A DNA stretch of 64,000 bases. It comes from CBDCGJ01 sp965238305 (GTDB lineage: Bacteria; Pseudomonadota; Alphaproteobacteria; GCA-2731375). The stretch's first letter is position 1; each line of letters starts with the position of its first letter. Positions 8,779 to 16,219 of this stretch are shown piece after piece. The DNA is taken from positions 1,984,001-2,048,000 of the forward strand of contig CBDEHK010000001.1 in the NCBI GenBank assembly GCA_965238305.1. Reading direction: 5' to 3'. A program made the translations under genes and the position numbers. The notes under the pieces are model-generated. The model ran no database searches. It had not been told where the DNA came from and saw only the letters and a list, made by a program, of their open reading frames with translations.

Positions 8779-9579
8779 GTGAACCAAGTCAGAAAAACGT
8801 ATGATACCAGTGCCGAAAACATGAAAGAGCTTTCCGATCAATTGATCCAGATGCTGAGGATCAAATCAATTCCTCTGGCCATGAAATTGTTCAAAGATTC
8901 GAAAAAGATGATGCAAGTGCCGGGGGTTCGGACGCCCACCAAAGATTGCCACTTCACCATGTGCCAATTGGTTGGTCAGGCCCGCAGCGCTGGTTTCACG
9001 CTTGGCATCGTTCATGAAAATACCCGCATGAATTCCAATTGCGGCGGTATTGTCGGGCTGAACGCGCCCAGCGAAAACTTCTTGAGCGGCAAAAACATGG
9101 ATGGCGTCTGGTTCCAAAACCGCAAAGCTTCAAAAGCGCATCAGGCGGAGATGACGAGAGTGGAGCCAAAATATTCCGGCATTTGTGTTAGCCCCTTGCG
9201 CACCGCGCGTCTGGAAAATCCGGACATCGTGTTATTCTATGCCAATCCGGCCCAGACAATATTGTTCGTGAACGGGCTGCAATGGAAACGCTATAAACGT
9301 TATGACATGACAATTACTGGCGAAAGCGCCTGTTCGGACAGTTGGGGCCGTGCTTTGGCAACCAAAGAAACCTCGATTTCGATCCCCTGTTATGCCGAGC
9401 GGCGCTACGGCGGGGTGGCGGACGACGAAATGTTGTTGGCGATGCCACCTAAGGAATTTGTCCGCGGTATGGAAGGCTTGGTTGGTCTCTCGAAAGTCGG
9501 TCTGCGCTATCCGATCCCGTCTTACGGCACTCAAAATGACCCTGCCGCCGGCATGCAGGTCAGCTATCCGGGAAGATGA
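8779..9579 (+). CDS. DUF169 family protein
   Basis: A soluble protein of about 266 residues resembling the DUF169 (COG2043) family of unknown function, some members of which sit beside redox or metal enzymes. Conserved-looking Cys residues occur in DCHFTMCQL, NSNCGG, SGICVSPL and ESACSD, which could bind metal or a thiol-linked cofactor. An open frame extends upstream to 8716, but GTG at 8779 is preceded at good spacing by AGGGAGA (8764-8770) and is taken as the start. It is divergent from uvrB and convergent with the Nudix gene. No specific activity can be assigned. Confidence 0.75.
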   Translation: MNQVRKTYDTSAENMKELSDQLIQMLRIKSIPLAMKLFKDSKKMMQVPGVRTPTKDCHFTMCQLVGQARSAGFTLGIVHENTRMNSNCGGIVGLNAPSENFLSGKNMDGVWFQNRKASKAHQAEMTRVEPKYSGICVSPLRTARLENPDIVLFYANPAQTILFVNGLQWKRYKRYDMTITGESACSDSWGRALATKETSISIPCYAERRYGGVADDEMLLAMPPKEFVRGMEGLVGLSKVGLRYPIPSYGTQNDPAAGMQVSYPGR

Positions 9580-9599
9580 TCAAAACCGGAGCATGATAG

Positions 9600-9642
9600 C
9601 TCGTCGTTCCGGTATCGTAGTCGCGATATCCGGAACGGCGAG
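9600..9642. terminator. Long intergenic hairpin between convergent genes
   Basis: Arms CTCG-T-CGTTCCGG-TATCG and CGATA-T-CCGGAACG-G-CGAG pair over about 17 bases with one mismatch and one bulge around a 6-base loop. There is no T tract on either strand, so it may act as a bidirectional or factor-assisted terminator, or simply protect 3' ends of the DUF169 and Nudix messages. Confidence 0.5.
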
Positions 9643-9667
9643 GCTGAATACATGACGAGGCGGCAAT

Positions 9668-10090
9668 TCAGTCGTTTAGATAGTCTTCGACGATTTTCAC
9701 AATAATTTTCGGATAGACGGTGTCCGTCGTCGATCGAAGTTCATCGAGCGTCCACCATCGATAGGCAATCATGACGCTCGCTTCCAAAGGTTCCTGGCCG
9801 CTTTGGTCGATTTTGCTGCTCTTAACATGAACCGGGAAGAAGCGCTCATCGGCATCGACATAAACCCCTTCGGGTATTTTAAAAGTAACTTGTCTTTGCG
9901 CCATTTCCGGGTCAATTTCTGCCGCGATGCCGGTTTCTTCCTTGAGTTCGCGCCTTGTGGCATCTGCGTAACTTTCGTCTTTGTGGAGGGCTCCTCCGGG
10001 AGTCCCCCAGAATAATCGACCAGCCAACGCGCCGTTGTCGAAGGAAAACTTGAACAACAGAATTCGATGGTCCTCATTGAAAACGAGCAA
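9668..10090 (-). CDS. Nudix hydrolase, start uncertain
   Basis: A Nudix-fold pyrophosphohydrolase acting on a nucleoside-diphosphate-linked substrate. The Nudix box G-x5-E-x7-RE-x2-EE-x-G is intact around residues 31-53 (GGALHKDE, then RRELKEETG). The listed start is a TTG codon with no Shine-Dalgarno sequence. The frame stays open only five codons further up (RPAAR, a typical Nudix N-terminal stretch) and then meets TAA at 10106-10108, itself preceded in frame by ATG AAA at 10109-10114. That arrangement looks like an original start at 10114 interrupted by a nonsense codon at position 3. The protein may be made from TTG, at low level, or not at all. Confidence 0.7.
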   Translation of the reverse strand: MLVFNEDHRILLFKFSFDNGALAGRLFWGTPGGALHKDESYADATRRELKEETGIAAEIDPEMAQRQVTFKIPEGVYVDADERFFPVHVKSSKIDQSGQEPLEASVMIAYRWWTLDELRSTTDTVYPKIIVKIVEDYLND

Positions 10091-10196
10091 TCGGGCGGCA
10101 GGTCGTTATTTCATGGTGTTGAAATATGACCTGGCATGTAATTGATTCTTAGCCTCTCAGAGGATTATGTCTTCAGGAAACATTCGGAGCAAGGCC

Positions 10197-10565
10197 ATGA
10201 GCTATTATATATCCGCGTTGTTGATCATTGTCGGCATCATTCATCTGCTGGCCCTAAGCGGTGCTCTGGGGCCGGCAAAGCTTGCGGCGCTATATAACTT
10301 AGATTTCGATGAAGCAAATATTGCAATCTTGATGCGGCATCGAGCTTGTTTATTTGGTTTGTTGGGCGCCTTTATCGTGTATGCCGCCTTTGTGCCAACT
10401 ATACAGCTCTTAGCTTTTATCGGCGGTTTTGTCAGTTTGGTTTCATTCATTATACTAGCGTTGCAAATTGGCGAATATAATCATGCAATTCGCAAAGTGC
10501 TGATCGTCGATTTTTTCGCGCTCGCCTGCCTGATCGTTGCAGCCTTACTCAAGATAGCTTCATAA
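10197..10565 (+). CDS. Small four-helix membrane protein of unknown function
   Basis: About 122 residues with four hydrophobic segments (near 3-23, 45-68, 69-89 and 97-120). The middle carries the polar run LMRHRACLFGLLG, which recurs in a family of small bacterial membrane proteins often loosely labelled in databases as phosphopantetheine adenylyltransferase without good reason. ATG at 10197 is preferred to 10167 because GGAG lies 7 bases upstream. It is convergent with the LysE gene. No function assigned. Confidence 0.7.
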   Translation: MSYYISALLIIVGIIHLLALSGALGPAKLAALYNLDFDEANIAILMRHRACLFGLLGAFIVYAAFVPTIQLLAFIGGFVSLVSFIILALQIGEYNHAIRKVLIVDFFALACLIVAALLKIAS

Positions 10566-10590
10566 CCAGCCGGCCTGCGTAGATATTACT

Positions 10591-11202
10591 CTATTGTTCG
10601 GAAAGCGCGAGTTTGAGACCGATCACGCCGAAAGCGCCGGCAAACAGCCGACGCATCCAGACCATGACCTTTGGTTTGGAAATCACGTAAGTGCGGGTCG
10701 CCGACGCGAAAGCGCCATAACCGACAAATACAATGAAGGTTAGCATCATGAAAATAGCCCCCAGAGCCAACATGGACAAGGTTGGGCTAGCCGCGCCTGG
10801 AGGGACAAATTGTGGTAAAAAAGCGAGGAAAAAGATCGATAGCTTCGGATTGAGGATATTCAGCAGGAAGCCGTTCGTGATGATTTTTGACGATTTTGCT
10901 TCGGAGTGATTTTCGGATACGTTCAAGGCGCCTTTCTCTCGTAACGTCGACCAGGCCATGTAGATCAGATAAGCAACGCCTAAAAATTTGATCACCTGAA
11001 AAGCCGTCGCGCTGGTGTGCAACAAGGCGGCCAAGCCAATCGCGCTAGCGGTCATGTGCGGGAGGATGCCAAGGGTACAGCCGAACGCGGCAACGAAGCT
11101 AGCCTTGAAGCCTTTCCCCAAACCCCAGGCCAAGGTGTAAAGCACCCCTGTGCCCGGCAATAATATGATCACCATAGAGGTTATGAAAAACTCAACGCTC
11201 AT
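10591..11202 (-). CDS. LysE/RhtB family amino-acid exporter
   Basis: A 203-residue inner-membrane protein with about six hydrophobic segments. The N-terminal PGTGVLYTLAWGLGKGF and the following GILPHMTASAIGLAALL correspond to the conserved P-GP and G-x-H segments of RhtB-type exporters. NPKLSIFFLAFLPQFV near residue 117 is also a family hallmark. These proteins export amino acids or homoserine lactones; the substrate is not readable from sequence. Confidence 0.88.
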   Translation of the reverse strand: MSVEFFITSMVIILLPGTGVLYTLAWGLGKGFKASFVAAFGCTLGILPHMTASAIGLAALLHTSATAFQVIKFLGVAYLIYMAWSTLREKGALNVSENHSEAKSSKIITNGFLLNILNPKLSIFFLAFLPQFVPPGAASPTLSMLALGAIFMMLTFIVFVGYGAFASATRTYVISKPKVMVWMRRLFAGAFGVIGLKLALSEQ

Positions 11203-11321
11203 TTCTGTGTTCCTCGTTCTCGAATTCCGCGGTCAGAAAAACAGCCCAAACGGCCGGACGTGCATCGATACTAGTTAGGTCTGGAAATATTGGAAAGAGT
11301 TGGTCTTCGTGCCGCCGTTAT

Positions 11322-12149
11322 TCAAAGAGCCGTCGGCCAGCGGTTGAAACTGGCAAAGCCGGCAGCCTCCAGGAATGGCAGTAATTTTTCGTGCTGGGAT
11401 ATATCGGCTGTGAAAAATGCAGCGTCCGGGTTCGTTTGCTCTGCCGGCGAATATTCTGTCTTGGTGGCGTCCGACAGGATGTTATTTAGATGCTCAGCGA
11501 CCGCTGGCGCTGGGTCGAGCCAGATGAAATCACCGGCCAAGACCGCCGCCAATTCAGCTTGAATAATCGGATAGTGGGTACAGCCCAGAACAATTGTGTC
11601 CATGGTTGCGAAATCCGCGTGTCGTAGGGGCGCAAGGGCGGCGCGCAGGGCAATATGATCGACCTTTTGCCCATAGGCTTTCGCTTCCGCCAGGCGCGCC
11701 AGTTCCGGATTACCGATACGGCGGATTTTGCAATCATTAGCATAAGTGGCGATAAGATCGTCGATGTAGGGTCGGCGAATAGTCCCGGCGGTAGCGAGCA
11801 GAGCGATGACGCGCGACTGCGAAACTTCACCGGCTGTCTTAATCGGTGGCACCACGCCGACAATGGGCAAGGAAAAGGCTGCGCGCAAGCTATCGAGGAC
11901 AATTGTGCTGGCGGTATTGCAGGCGATTACAACCGCATCAAATTTATCTGCTTCAAGTGCTTGTCCGACAAGATCATGGACCCGCGCCGAAAGCGTGTCG
12001 GCCGCTATCCGGCCGTAGGGGAAATAAGCATTGTCAGAAAGATAAGTGATGCGGGTCGATGGGACTTGCTTTTTGATCGACTGCACAATCGTCATCCCGC
12101 CGATGCCCGAATCGATTACCAAGACAGAATTTGTGCGTTCGTCCATCAT
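11322..12149 (-). CDS. murI: Glutamate racemase
   Basis: MurI converts L- to D-glutamate for peptidoglycan. The 275-residue sequence shows IDSGIGGMT at 12-20, ACNTAS with the first catalytic Cys, and LGCTHYP with the second catalytic Cys, in the expected order and spacing. The start has two adjacent ATGs (12149 and 12146), either of which could be used. It is the only cell-wall gene in this stretch. Confidence 0.94.
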   Translation of the reverse strand: MMDERTNSVLVIDSGIGGMTIVQSIKKQVPSTRITYLSDNAYFPYGRIAADTLSARVHDLVGQALEADKFDAVVIACNTASTIVLDSLRAAFSLPIVGVVPPIKTAGEVSQSRVIALLATAGTIRRPYIDDLIATYANDCKIRRIGNPELARLAEAKAYGQKVDHIALRAALAPLRHADFATMDTIVLGCTHYPIIQAELAAVLAGDFIWLDPAPAVAEHLNNILSDATKTEYSPAEQTNPDAAFFTADISQHEKLLPFLEAAGFASFNRWPTAL

Positions 12150-12191
12150 CTCAGGGAAATATCTAGGGCCGGCGCTAAACGCGCACCAGCC

Positions 12192-12506
12192 CTAGAGGTA
12201 GGAGGGGTTTTGAAGTTGCGTATCCTGCTGGACACAAATTAGCCATTCAGCCCAGTCCCGCCCGTCATCCACGTCGGCGGAGACGGTTGTGTGGAGGGGA
12301 TGACCGTCCACGCCCGAGGCGTTCGGATGCAGTTGCCCCATCTGTAGGTGACGGTGGGTACCGGCTGAAATAGCAATTGCGAACAAAAGCCAGAGCATCA
12401 TGAAACCACCCAGCAACGGGGCGTAGAGACGTCCGTCCTGCCGGATCAATCGGTACCCGAAATAACGGATCGCGCCGCTGCCTCGTGTTTCGATACATTC
12501 AATCAT
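12192..12506 (-). CDS. Small single-TM hypothetical protein
   Basis: A 104-residue frame with a basic N-terminal part (IRYFGYRLIRQDGRLYAP), one strong hydrophobic segment near residues 30-48 (LLGGFMMLWLLFAIAISAG) and a polar tail rich in His and Asp. The ATG at 12506 follows a strong Shine-Dalgarno run AGGGGG at 6-base spacing, the main reason to believe it is translated. I do not recognise the family. It lies between murI and the phosphotransferase gene on the same strand. Confidence 0.5.
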   Translation of the reverse strand: MIECIETRGSGAIRYFGYRLIRQDGRLYAPLLGGFMMLWLLFAIAISAGTHRHLQMGQLHPNASGVDGHPLHTTVSADVDDGRDWAEWLICVQQDTQLQNPSYL

Positions 12507-12598
12507 GATGAACCCCCTGTTTTGTTCAATATTGACAATAGGGGCGCATTAGGTCCAAAACTGGACCCGAATAAGGCAATATTGCGGCAGGTATTTTC

Positions 12599-13411
12599 TT
12601 ACTGTTTCTGGCTTAATTGGGTCATTGGTAGCAAAAGCGCTTGTTCGCCATCGACATTTTCCGCTAGCCGGGCCGCGGCAATAACCGGGCGCCAAGCGTC
12701 AATTTCTGCCGGTTCAATTAGGCTTCTTTGCAAGTACCGGCGCCGGTAGGTGCGGGCGACAAAACTTCGGGCCGCTGCCACCAATAATCGCGCCATAGGA
12801 TTGCTTTCGGCCGGCGTTCCAATGGTTAGAAGTAAAAAAGTGCGGGCAACGTCGGCAGCCGGTGCACCTGCATTTGCGGTCACCCAGTCGATAATCAGCG
12901 GTCCGTCTTTTGTGAGCATGATATTATCTGGATGAAAATCACCGTGGCAAACCATTTGCGGGTCGCTCGGTAATTGCTTGAGATAATCCAGGAGACGTGC
13001 CTTTTCCACATCACTCAACGCCACTGCGCCCGCGATACGTACGGATAGATAATCACGATATGAGCCCAGAGCCGGGAGTTCGCATCGATGAAGTCGTAGA
13101 TGCAGATCAGAAAATTGCTGGGTCAAGTTGGAAATCTCATAAGGCCGGCGAAGAACACGGGAGAGCATGCTTTCGCCATAAAGGCGCTCGGTTATGATGC
13201 CAGCACGGCCATCGATTTCCACAAGTTCATAAAATTTTGGGACCGGCAAACCGGCCTTTGTTGCGAGTTCGCAAGCACGCGCCTCAATGCCTGCACCTTC
13301 GATATCGAAGTCCGGGTAGAACAATTTGATCGCACGATCATCGTCCAGTGCAAATACTTCAGCCGTTCGACCAACGCCGATCCGAGCTCCGATATTTAGC
13401 CTATCTGACAT
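12599..13411 (-). CDS. APH-family phosphotransferase (kinase-like fold)
   Basis: A 270-residue protein of the aminoglycoside/choline-kinase-like superfamily. The glycine-rich loop is GRTAEVFALDD, the presumed ATP-binding lysine is in RAIKLF (K29), the catalytic loop HGDFHPDN is at 156-163, and the metal-binding IDW is at 174-176. Chromosomal members phosphorylate small hydroxylated metabolites; a drug-resistance role is not implied. It shares one base with the VOC gene upstream, so the two are co-translated. Confidence 0.85.
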   Translation of the reverse strand: MSDRLNIGARIGVGRTAEVFALDDDRAIKLFYPDFDIEGAGIEARACELATKAGLPVPKFYELVEIDGRAGIITERLYGESMLSRVLRRPYEISNLTQQFSDLHLRLHRCELPALGSYRDYLSVRIAGAVALSDVEKARLLDYLKQLPSDPQMVCHGDFHPDNIMLTKDGPLIIDWVTANAGAPAADVARTFLLLTIGTPAESNPMARLLVAAARSFVARTYRRRYLQRSLIEPAEIDAWRPVIAAARLAENVDGEQALLLPMTQLSQKQ

Positions 13412-13806
13412 TATCCCGGACGATGGCAGACCGCTTCCACATTATTGCCGTCCGGATCGAGCAGGAAGGCGCCGTAATAATTCGGATGGTAGATCTCCCG
13501 CATTCCCGGCGCACCGTGATCGGTGGCGCCGACCTTCAAGCCGGCGGCGTGAAAGGCATCGACGGTAGCACGATCTGCCGCTGTGAAGGCGACATGGCGC
13601 GGCGTATAGGCGACCTTCGTTTCGATCACCCAATAGATCGGATTACCTTCCGGCCCATATGCGCAACACCGACGGGTTGGAAATTCGTCGTCCCAATCTG
13701 CCACCATGTCCATTTGCACATTGTAACCGAGGACATCAAAAACAGCATCGTAAAAGGACTTCGCTGCTGGATAGTCGGTGGTGTAGCTGCTCATATGATC
13801 GATCAT
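13411..13806 (-). CDS. VOC (glyoxalase-fold) family protein
   Basis: A 131-residue single-module pair of beta-alpha-beta-beta-beta units. It starts MIDHMSSYTTDYPAAKSFYDAVFDVLGY and ends DPDGNNVEAVCH, both classical for vicinal-oxygen-chelate proteins; H4 and a late E (NVEAV) are the likely metal ligands. It might be a glyoxalase, dioxygenase or binding protein; the family cannot be resolved by eye. It lies 28 bases after the selenoprotein gene on the same strand. Confidence 0.85.
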   Translation of the reverse strand: MIDHMSSYTTDYPAAKSFYDAVFDVLGYNVQMDMVADWDDEFPTRRCCAYGPEGNPIYWVIETKVAYTPRHVAFTAADRATVDAFHAAGLKVGATDHGAPGMREIYHPNYYGAFLLDPDGNNVEAVCHRPG

Positions 13807-13834
13807 GAATTACTCCATAAAAAAATTGATGTGT

Positions 13835-14716
13835 TCAGTTCTTGGCCGCTAATTGCTGTTGGCGGCGGGCCTCGCCTAAGGCTGCAAGTTCGATGCGGTT
13901 AGCCTTGCTGACGCGGCCATAGCGGGGGCGCCAGTTCGGATCACCGGTCCAAGGGACGTTGGCCGCAACAGTTGTACGCGGTCCCTTGGCACTGGAGAGC
14001 AGGATAATGGCTTCACGGGCGATCCGCAGTTGCAAGTCCACTTCATAAGGCGGTCCCGCTGGATTGCCGAGCGGGAAATCCGTAAACAGAAACCTTGGCA
14101 CACCGCAATGTTCAACAATATCCAAGGCAGAACCGATAATCACGGTCGGGATATTGTGCCCTTCAAGCTCTCTTGCGACCAAACTCACGGTCTGGTGGCA
14201 AACCGGTCAAAGCGGCATGAGGAACGCGACATCCGCGGCATCCGCTTGGCATCGCCGTCGCACCTCCGGGGCAAATTCCTCGATGCTTTGACGCTGACTA
14301 TAATCCGTCGGGACACCATGGAAGCGCGCCGTGACGTCGCCAATTATACCCTCTGCCGCCAATTGCCGGAACGCGTTCAAAGGCAGGAAACTTTCGCGAT
14401 CCCGCGTATGGGTACTTTCTTTGTCCCAGGCGACATTATTGGTGAAAAACGCCTGCGGTGCATTTTCGGTCGGGCCAGACCAAACTTTTTTTTGCCGCGG
14501 TAATTCCATCAAGTCTGCAAACGCGATCGGGCTAGAGGTCGTGATCAAAGCGACCTGCAGTTCATGAACGGGTTTAGGCAGCGACGCGAACGGTACGTCA
14601 TCATATTGCGCCCAAATGTAATCCTTTTCATATCCAAGGGCGCGATAATATTCCCGCGTCCGCGCCATATAGGGCACAGGGCCGTTGTTTTCAGCTTTCG
14701 CAACTTCTTTCGTCAT
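13835..14716 (-). CDS. GrdB/PrdB-like selenoprotein with in-frame UGA (Sec170)
   Basis: Two collinear open segments (14716-14210 and 14206-13835) lie in one frame separated by a single TGA at 14207-14209. Read through, they give a 293-residue protein with PL-U-PVCHQT at the junction, a UxxC redox motif (Sec170, C173). This matches the glycine/sarcosine/betaine/proline reductase selenoprotein B family, in which the Sec sits in UxxC. C-terminal landmarks include VEHCGVPRFLFTDFPLGNPAGPP. The genome has tRNA-Sec (48.9 kb) and a second selenoprotein. The true stop is also TGA (13835-13837). No GrdA/GrdC partner is nearby, so a clostridial Stickland role is unlikely; a thiol redox activity is inferred. 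ATG at 14716 is preferred to GTG at 14719. Confidence 0.88.
14173..14201 (-). promoter_or_regulatory. Candidate bacterial SECIS hairpin of the GrdB-like gene
   Basis: Starting 6 bases after the UGA, TTGC (14201-14198) can pair with GCAA (14176-14173), and GACC (14192-14189) with GGTC (14180-14177) around loop GTGAGTTT. The loop begins about 19 bases after the UGA with G first, inside the 16-37 window described for bacterial SECIS elements. A 5-base bulge separates the stems, so the fold is weaker than that of the UGSC gene. Confidence 0.5.
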
Positions 14717-14751
14717 CACGTTCTCGTTCTATCTTTCAGGTTCTTGGAATA

Positions 14752-15435
14752 CTAATAATCCACATCTTGTTTGGAGGCGATCAAGACGACTTCTGAAATT
14801 CCTTCCAAGCCACCCATGTCGCGGGTTAAATCATCGGCGCTGATATCCTCTTTTAAAGTGATGTCGTAGGTCAGTCGAAGAAGTTCATTGTCAGCCGAGG
14901 GTTCCATATGCAGTAAGTTCGACTGTTTACTGGCCCGCTCAATGATTGAAAGATAGGTGTCGCTGGAACCAGCCTTTTTAAATGCAAAGCGCAATATAAA
15001 TTCGCTTTTGTAGACCGCGCCAAAGTTCAGAGCATTGAACGCCATCGCCAGACCGCTCACAAAAAGAGTGCCAATCCCGGCTAAAACATAATTACCCGTG
15101 CCCGATGCCATACCCAACGCCAAAGCGGCAAAGATGAAGCTTATATCTTTGGTGTCCTTGACAACGGTGCGGAAACGGATGATCGACAAGGCGCCGACCA
15201 AGGCAAAGGCACGCGCCAAACTGCCACCGATCACCATCATCACAATGGCGACAATCAAGGTTACGAAGACAATAGTCTGGGTAAACGACTGGGAATAAGA
15301 CAAGCCTTTGTGGGTGTGGCGATAAACCGCCGCCAATACCAGCCCCAAGATAATCGCCAGGCCGGAATTGACCACCATCTCGGTAGCCGTGTAATTGAGC
15401 AAGCTGCCTTCCTGATTGAGTAGAATACTGTCCAC
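14752..15435 (-). CDS. DUF4956 membrane protein
   Basis: A 227-residue protein with a membrane part (four hydrophobic segments across residues 20-140) and a soluble C-terminal domain of about 90 residues. The segment ALVGALSIIRFRTVVKDTKD is the hallmark of DUF4956, shared with MgtC-like small membrane domains. Genes of this family repeatedly accompany VTC-domain and CotH genes, exactly as here: the VTC gene ends 26 bases upstream. A role as membrane partner of polymer synthesis or transport is inferred from context only. Confidence 0.88.
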   Translation of the reverse strand: MDSILLNQEGSLLNYTATEMVVNSGLAIILGLVLAAVYRHTHKGLSYSQSFTQTIVFVTLIVAIVMMVIGGSLARAFALVGALSIIRFRTVVKDTKDISFIFAALALGMASGTGNYVLAGIGTLFVSGLAMAFNALNFGAVYKSEFILRFAFKKAGSSDTYLSIIERASKQSNLLHMEPSADNELLRLTYDITLKEDISADDLTRDMGGLEGISEVVLIASKQDVDY

Positions 15436-15460
15436 GCGTAAAATCTCCTAATGAACGCAG

Positions 15461-16219
15461 TTATTCATCTGGGCTTATACCAAGTGCGGTCAAACCGGAA
15501 CAGATTTTTGAAATAGACCGCCTTTGTAATTCATGAGCCTGAATGACCCGGTGAAACCAGGACGGCAAATGATGGCGAAATTTTACCTCGATGACCGTGC
15601 GACCAGGCATGATCCATCGTGGCTGGACGGAGTGGCCAGGAAATAGCTTATCCGTATGAGTGACCTGCAATTCTTCATCGAAAGTCACGCGAAATCCCGG
15701 ATCATATTTACTGACATAGGGGCGCCGACGGTAATCGATCAAAGCAACCGGTTGCAGCCTTTTGCGGTAAAATTCATAGGCAAACTGATCCCGTATGTCG
15801 CTTGGCTGCGCCTTTGACAGTAAGGTTTCCGCTAGCGCCGTGCCACGAATATTACACCAGTTAACGCCGTCGCCGTCGATCGGCGTGCGATGCTTGAAAA
15901 CTAAATTATTGTGACGGCCCTTGATTTCAAGAAACTTGGGCGCAGGGTCATCAAGGTCACGAGTATAAGTGCGCAAGCGAAATTTCGAGCGTGTCTTCAG
16001 GCCGTCGATCTTGTCGAAATGCGAGCTCAGTACGGGATCGTCGAAATAGAGGCTGCGGACAAAATAGCGATTGTCGGGGATATCTTTCGCAAAAGGATCG
16101 ACATCCAGGAAATAGAATAAGTCGCTTTCGACTTCTTTTCGTTTTTTTGCGCTCAGAACATATTTGAATTCGAAGCGGGCAAAATGCAACGGTGTTTGCG
16201 CGGATGTTTCAGTTGTCAT
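15461..16219 (-). CDS. VTC-domain polyphosphate polymerase-like protein
   Basis: The VTC domain belongs to the triphosphate tunnel metalloenzyme fold; yeast Vtc4 polymerises polyphosphate from ATP. Visible tunnel motifs are FEFKYVLS at the N terminus, FLEIKGRHNN with KHRTPI, LIDYRRRPYV, RVTFDEELQV and VIEVKFRHHLP, giving the alternating acidic/basic strands of the tunnel. ATG at 16219 (252 residues) is preferred to 16246 because GAGGA lies about 10 bases upstream; the start overlaps the end of the CotH gene. Whether the bacterial protein makes polyphosphate or modifies another substrate is not known from sequence. Confidence 0.88.
   Translation of the reverse strand: MTTETSAQTPLHFARFEFKYVLSAKKRKEVESDLFYFLDVDPFAKDIPDNRYFVRSLYFDDPVLSSHFDKIDGLKTRSKFRLRTYTRDLDDPAPKFLEIKGRHNNLVFKHRTPIDGDGVNWCNIRGTALAETLLSKAQPSDIRDQFAYEFYRKRLQPVALIDYRRRPYVSKYDPGFRVTFDEELQVTHTDKLFPGHSVQPRWIMPGRTVIEVKFRHHLPSWFHRVIQAHELQRRSISKICSGLTALGISPDE

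Noticed and set aside
12265..12498. Alternative 77-codon frame overlapping the small TM protein
   Set aside because: Arg-rich shadow frame without a ribosome-binding site; the 12192-12506 frame has a strong one.
13835..14209. Separate short gene from GTG 14188
   Set aside because: It is the downstream half of the UGA-crossed selenoprotein; UxxC lies across the junction and family sequence continues on both sides.
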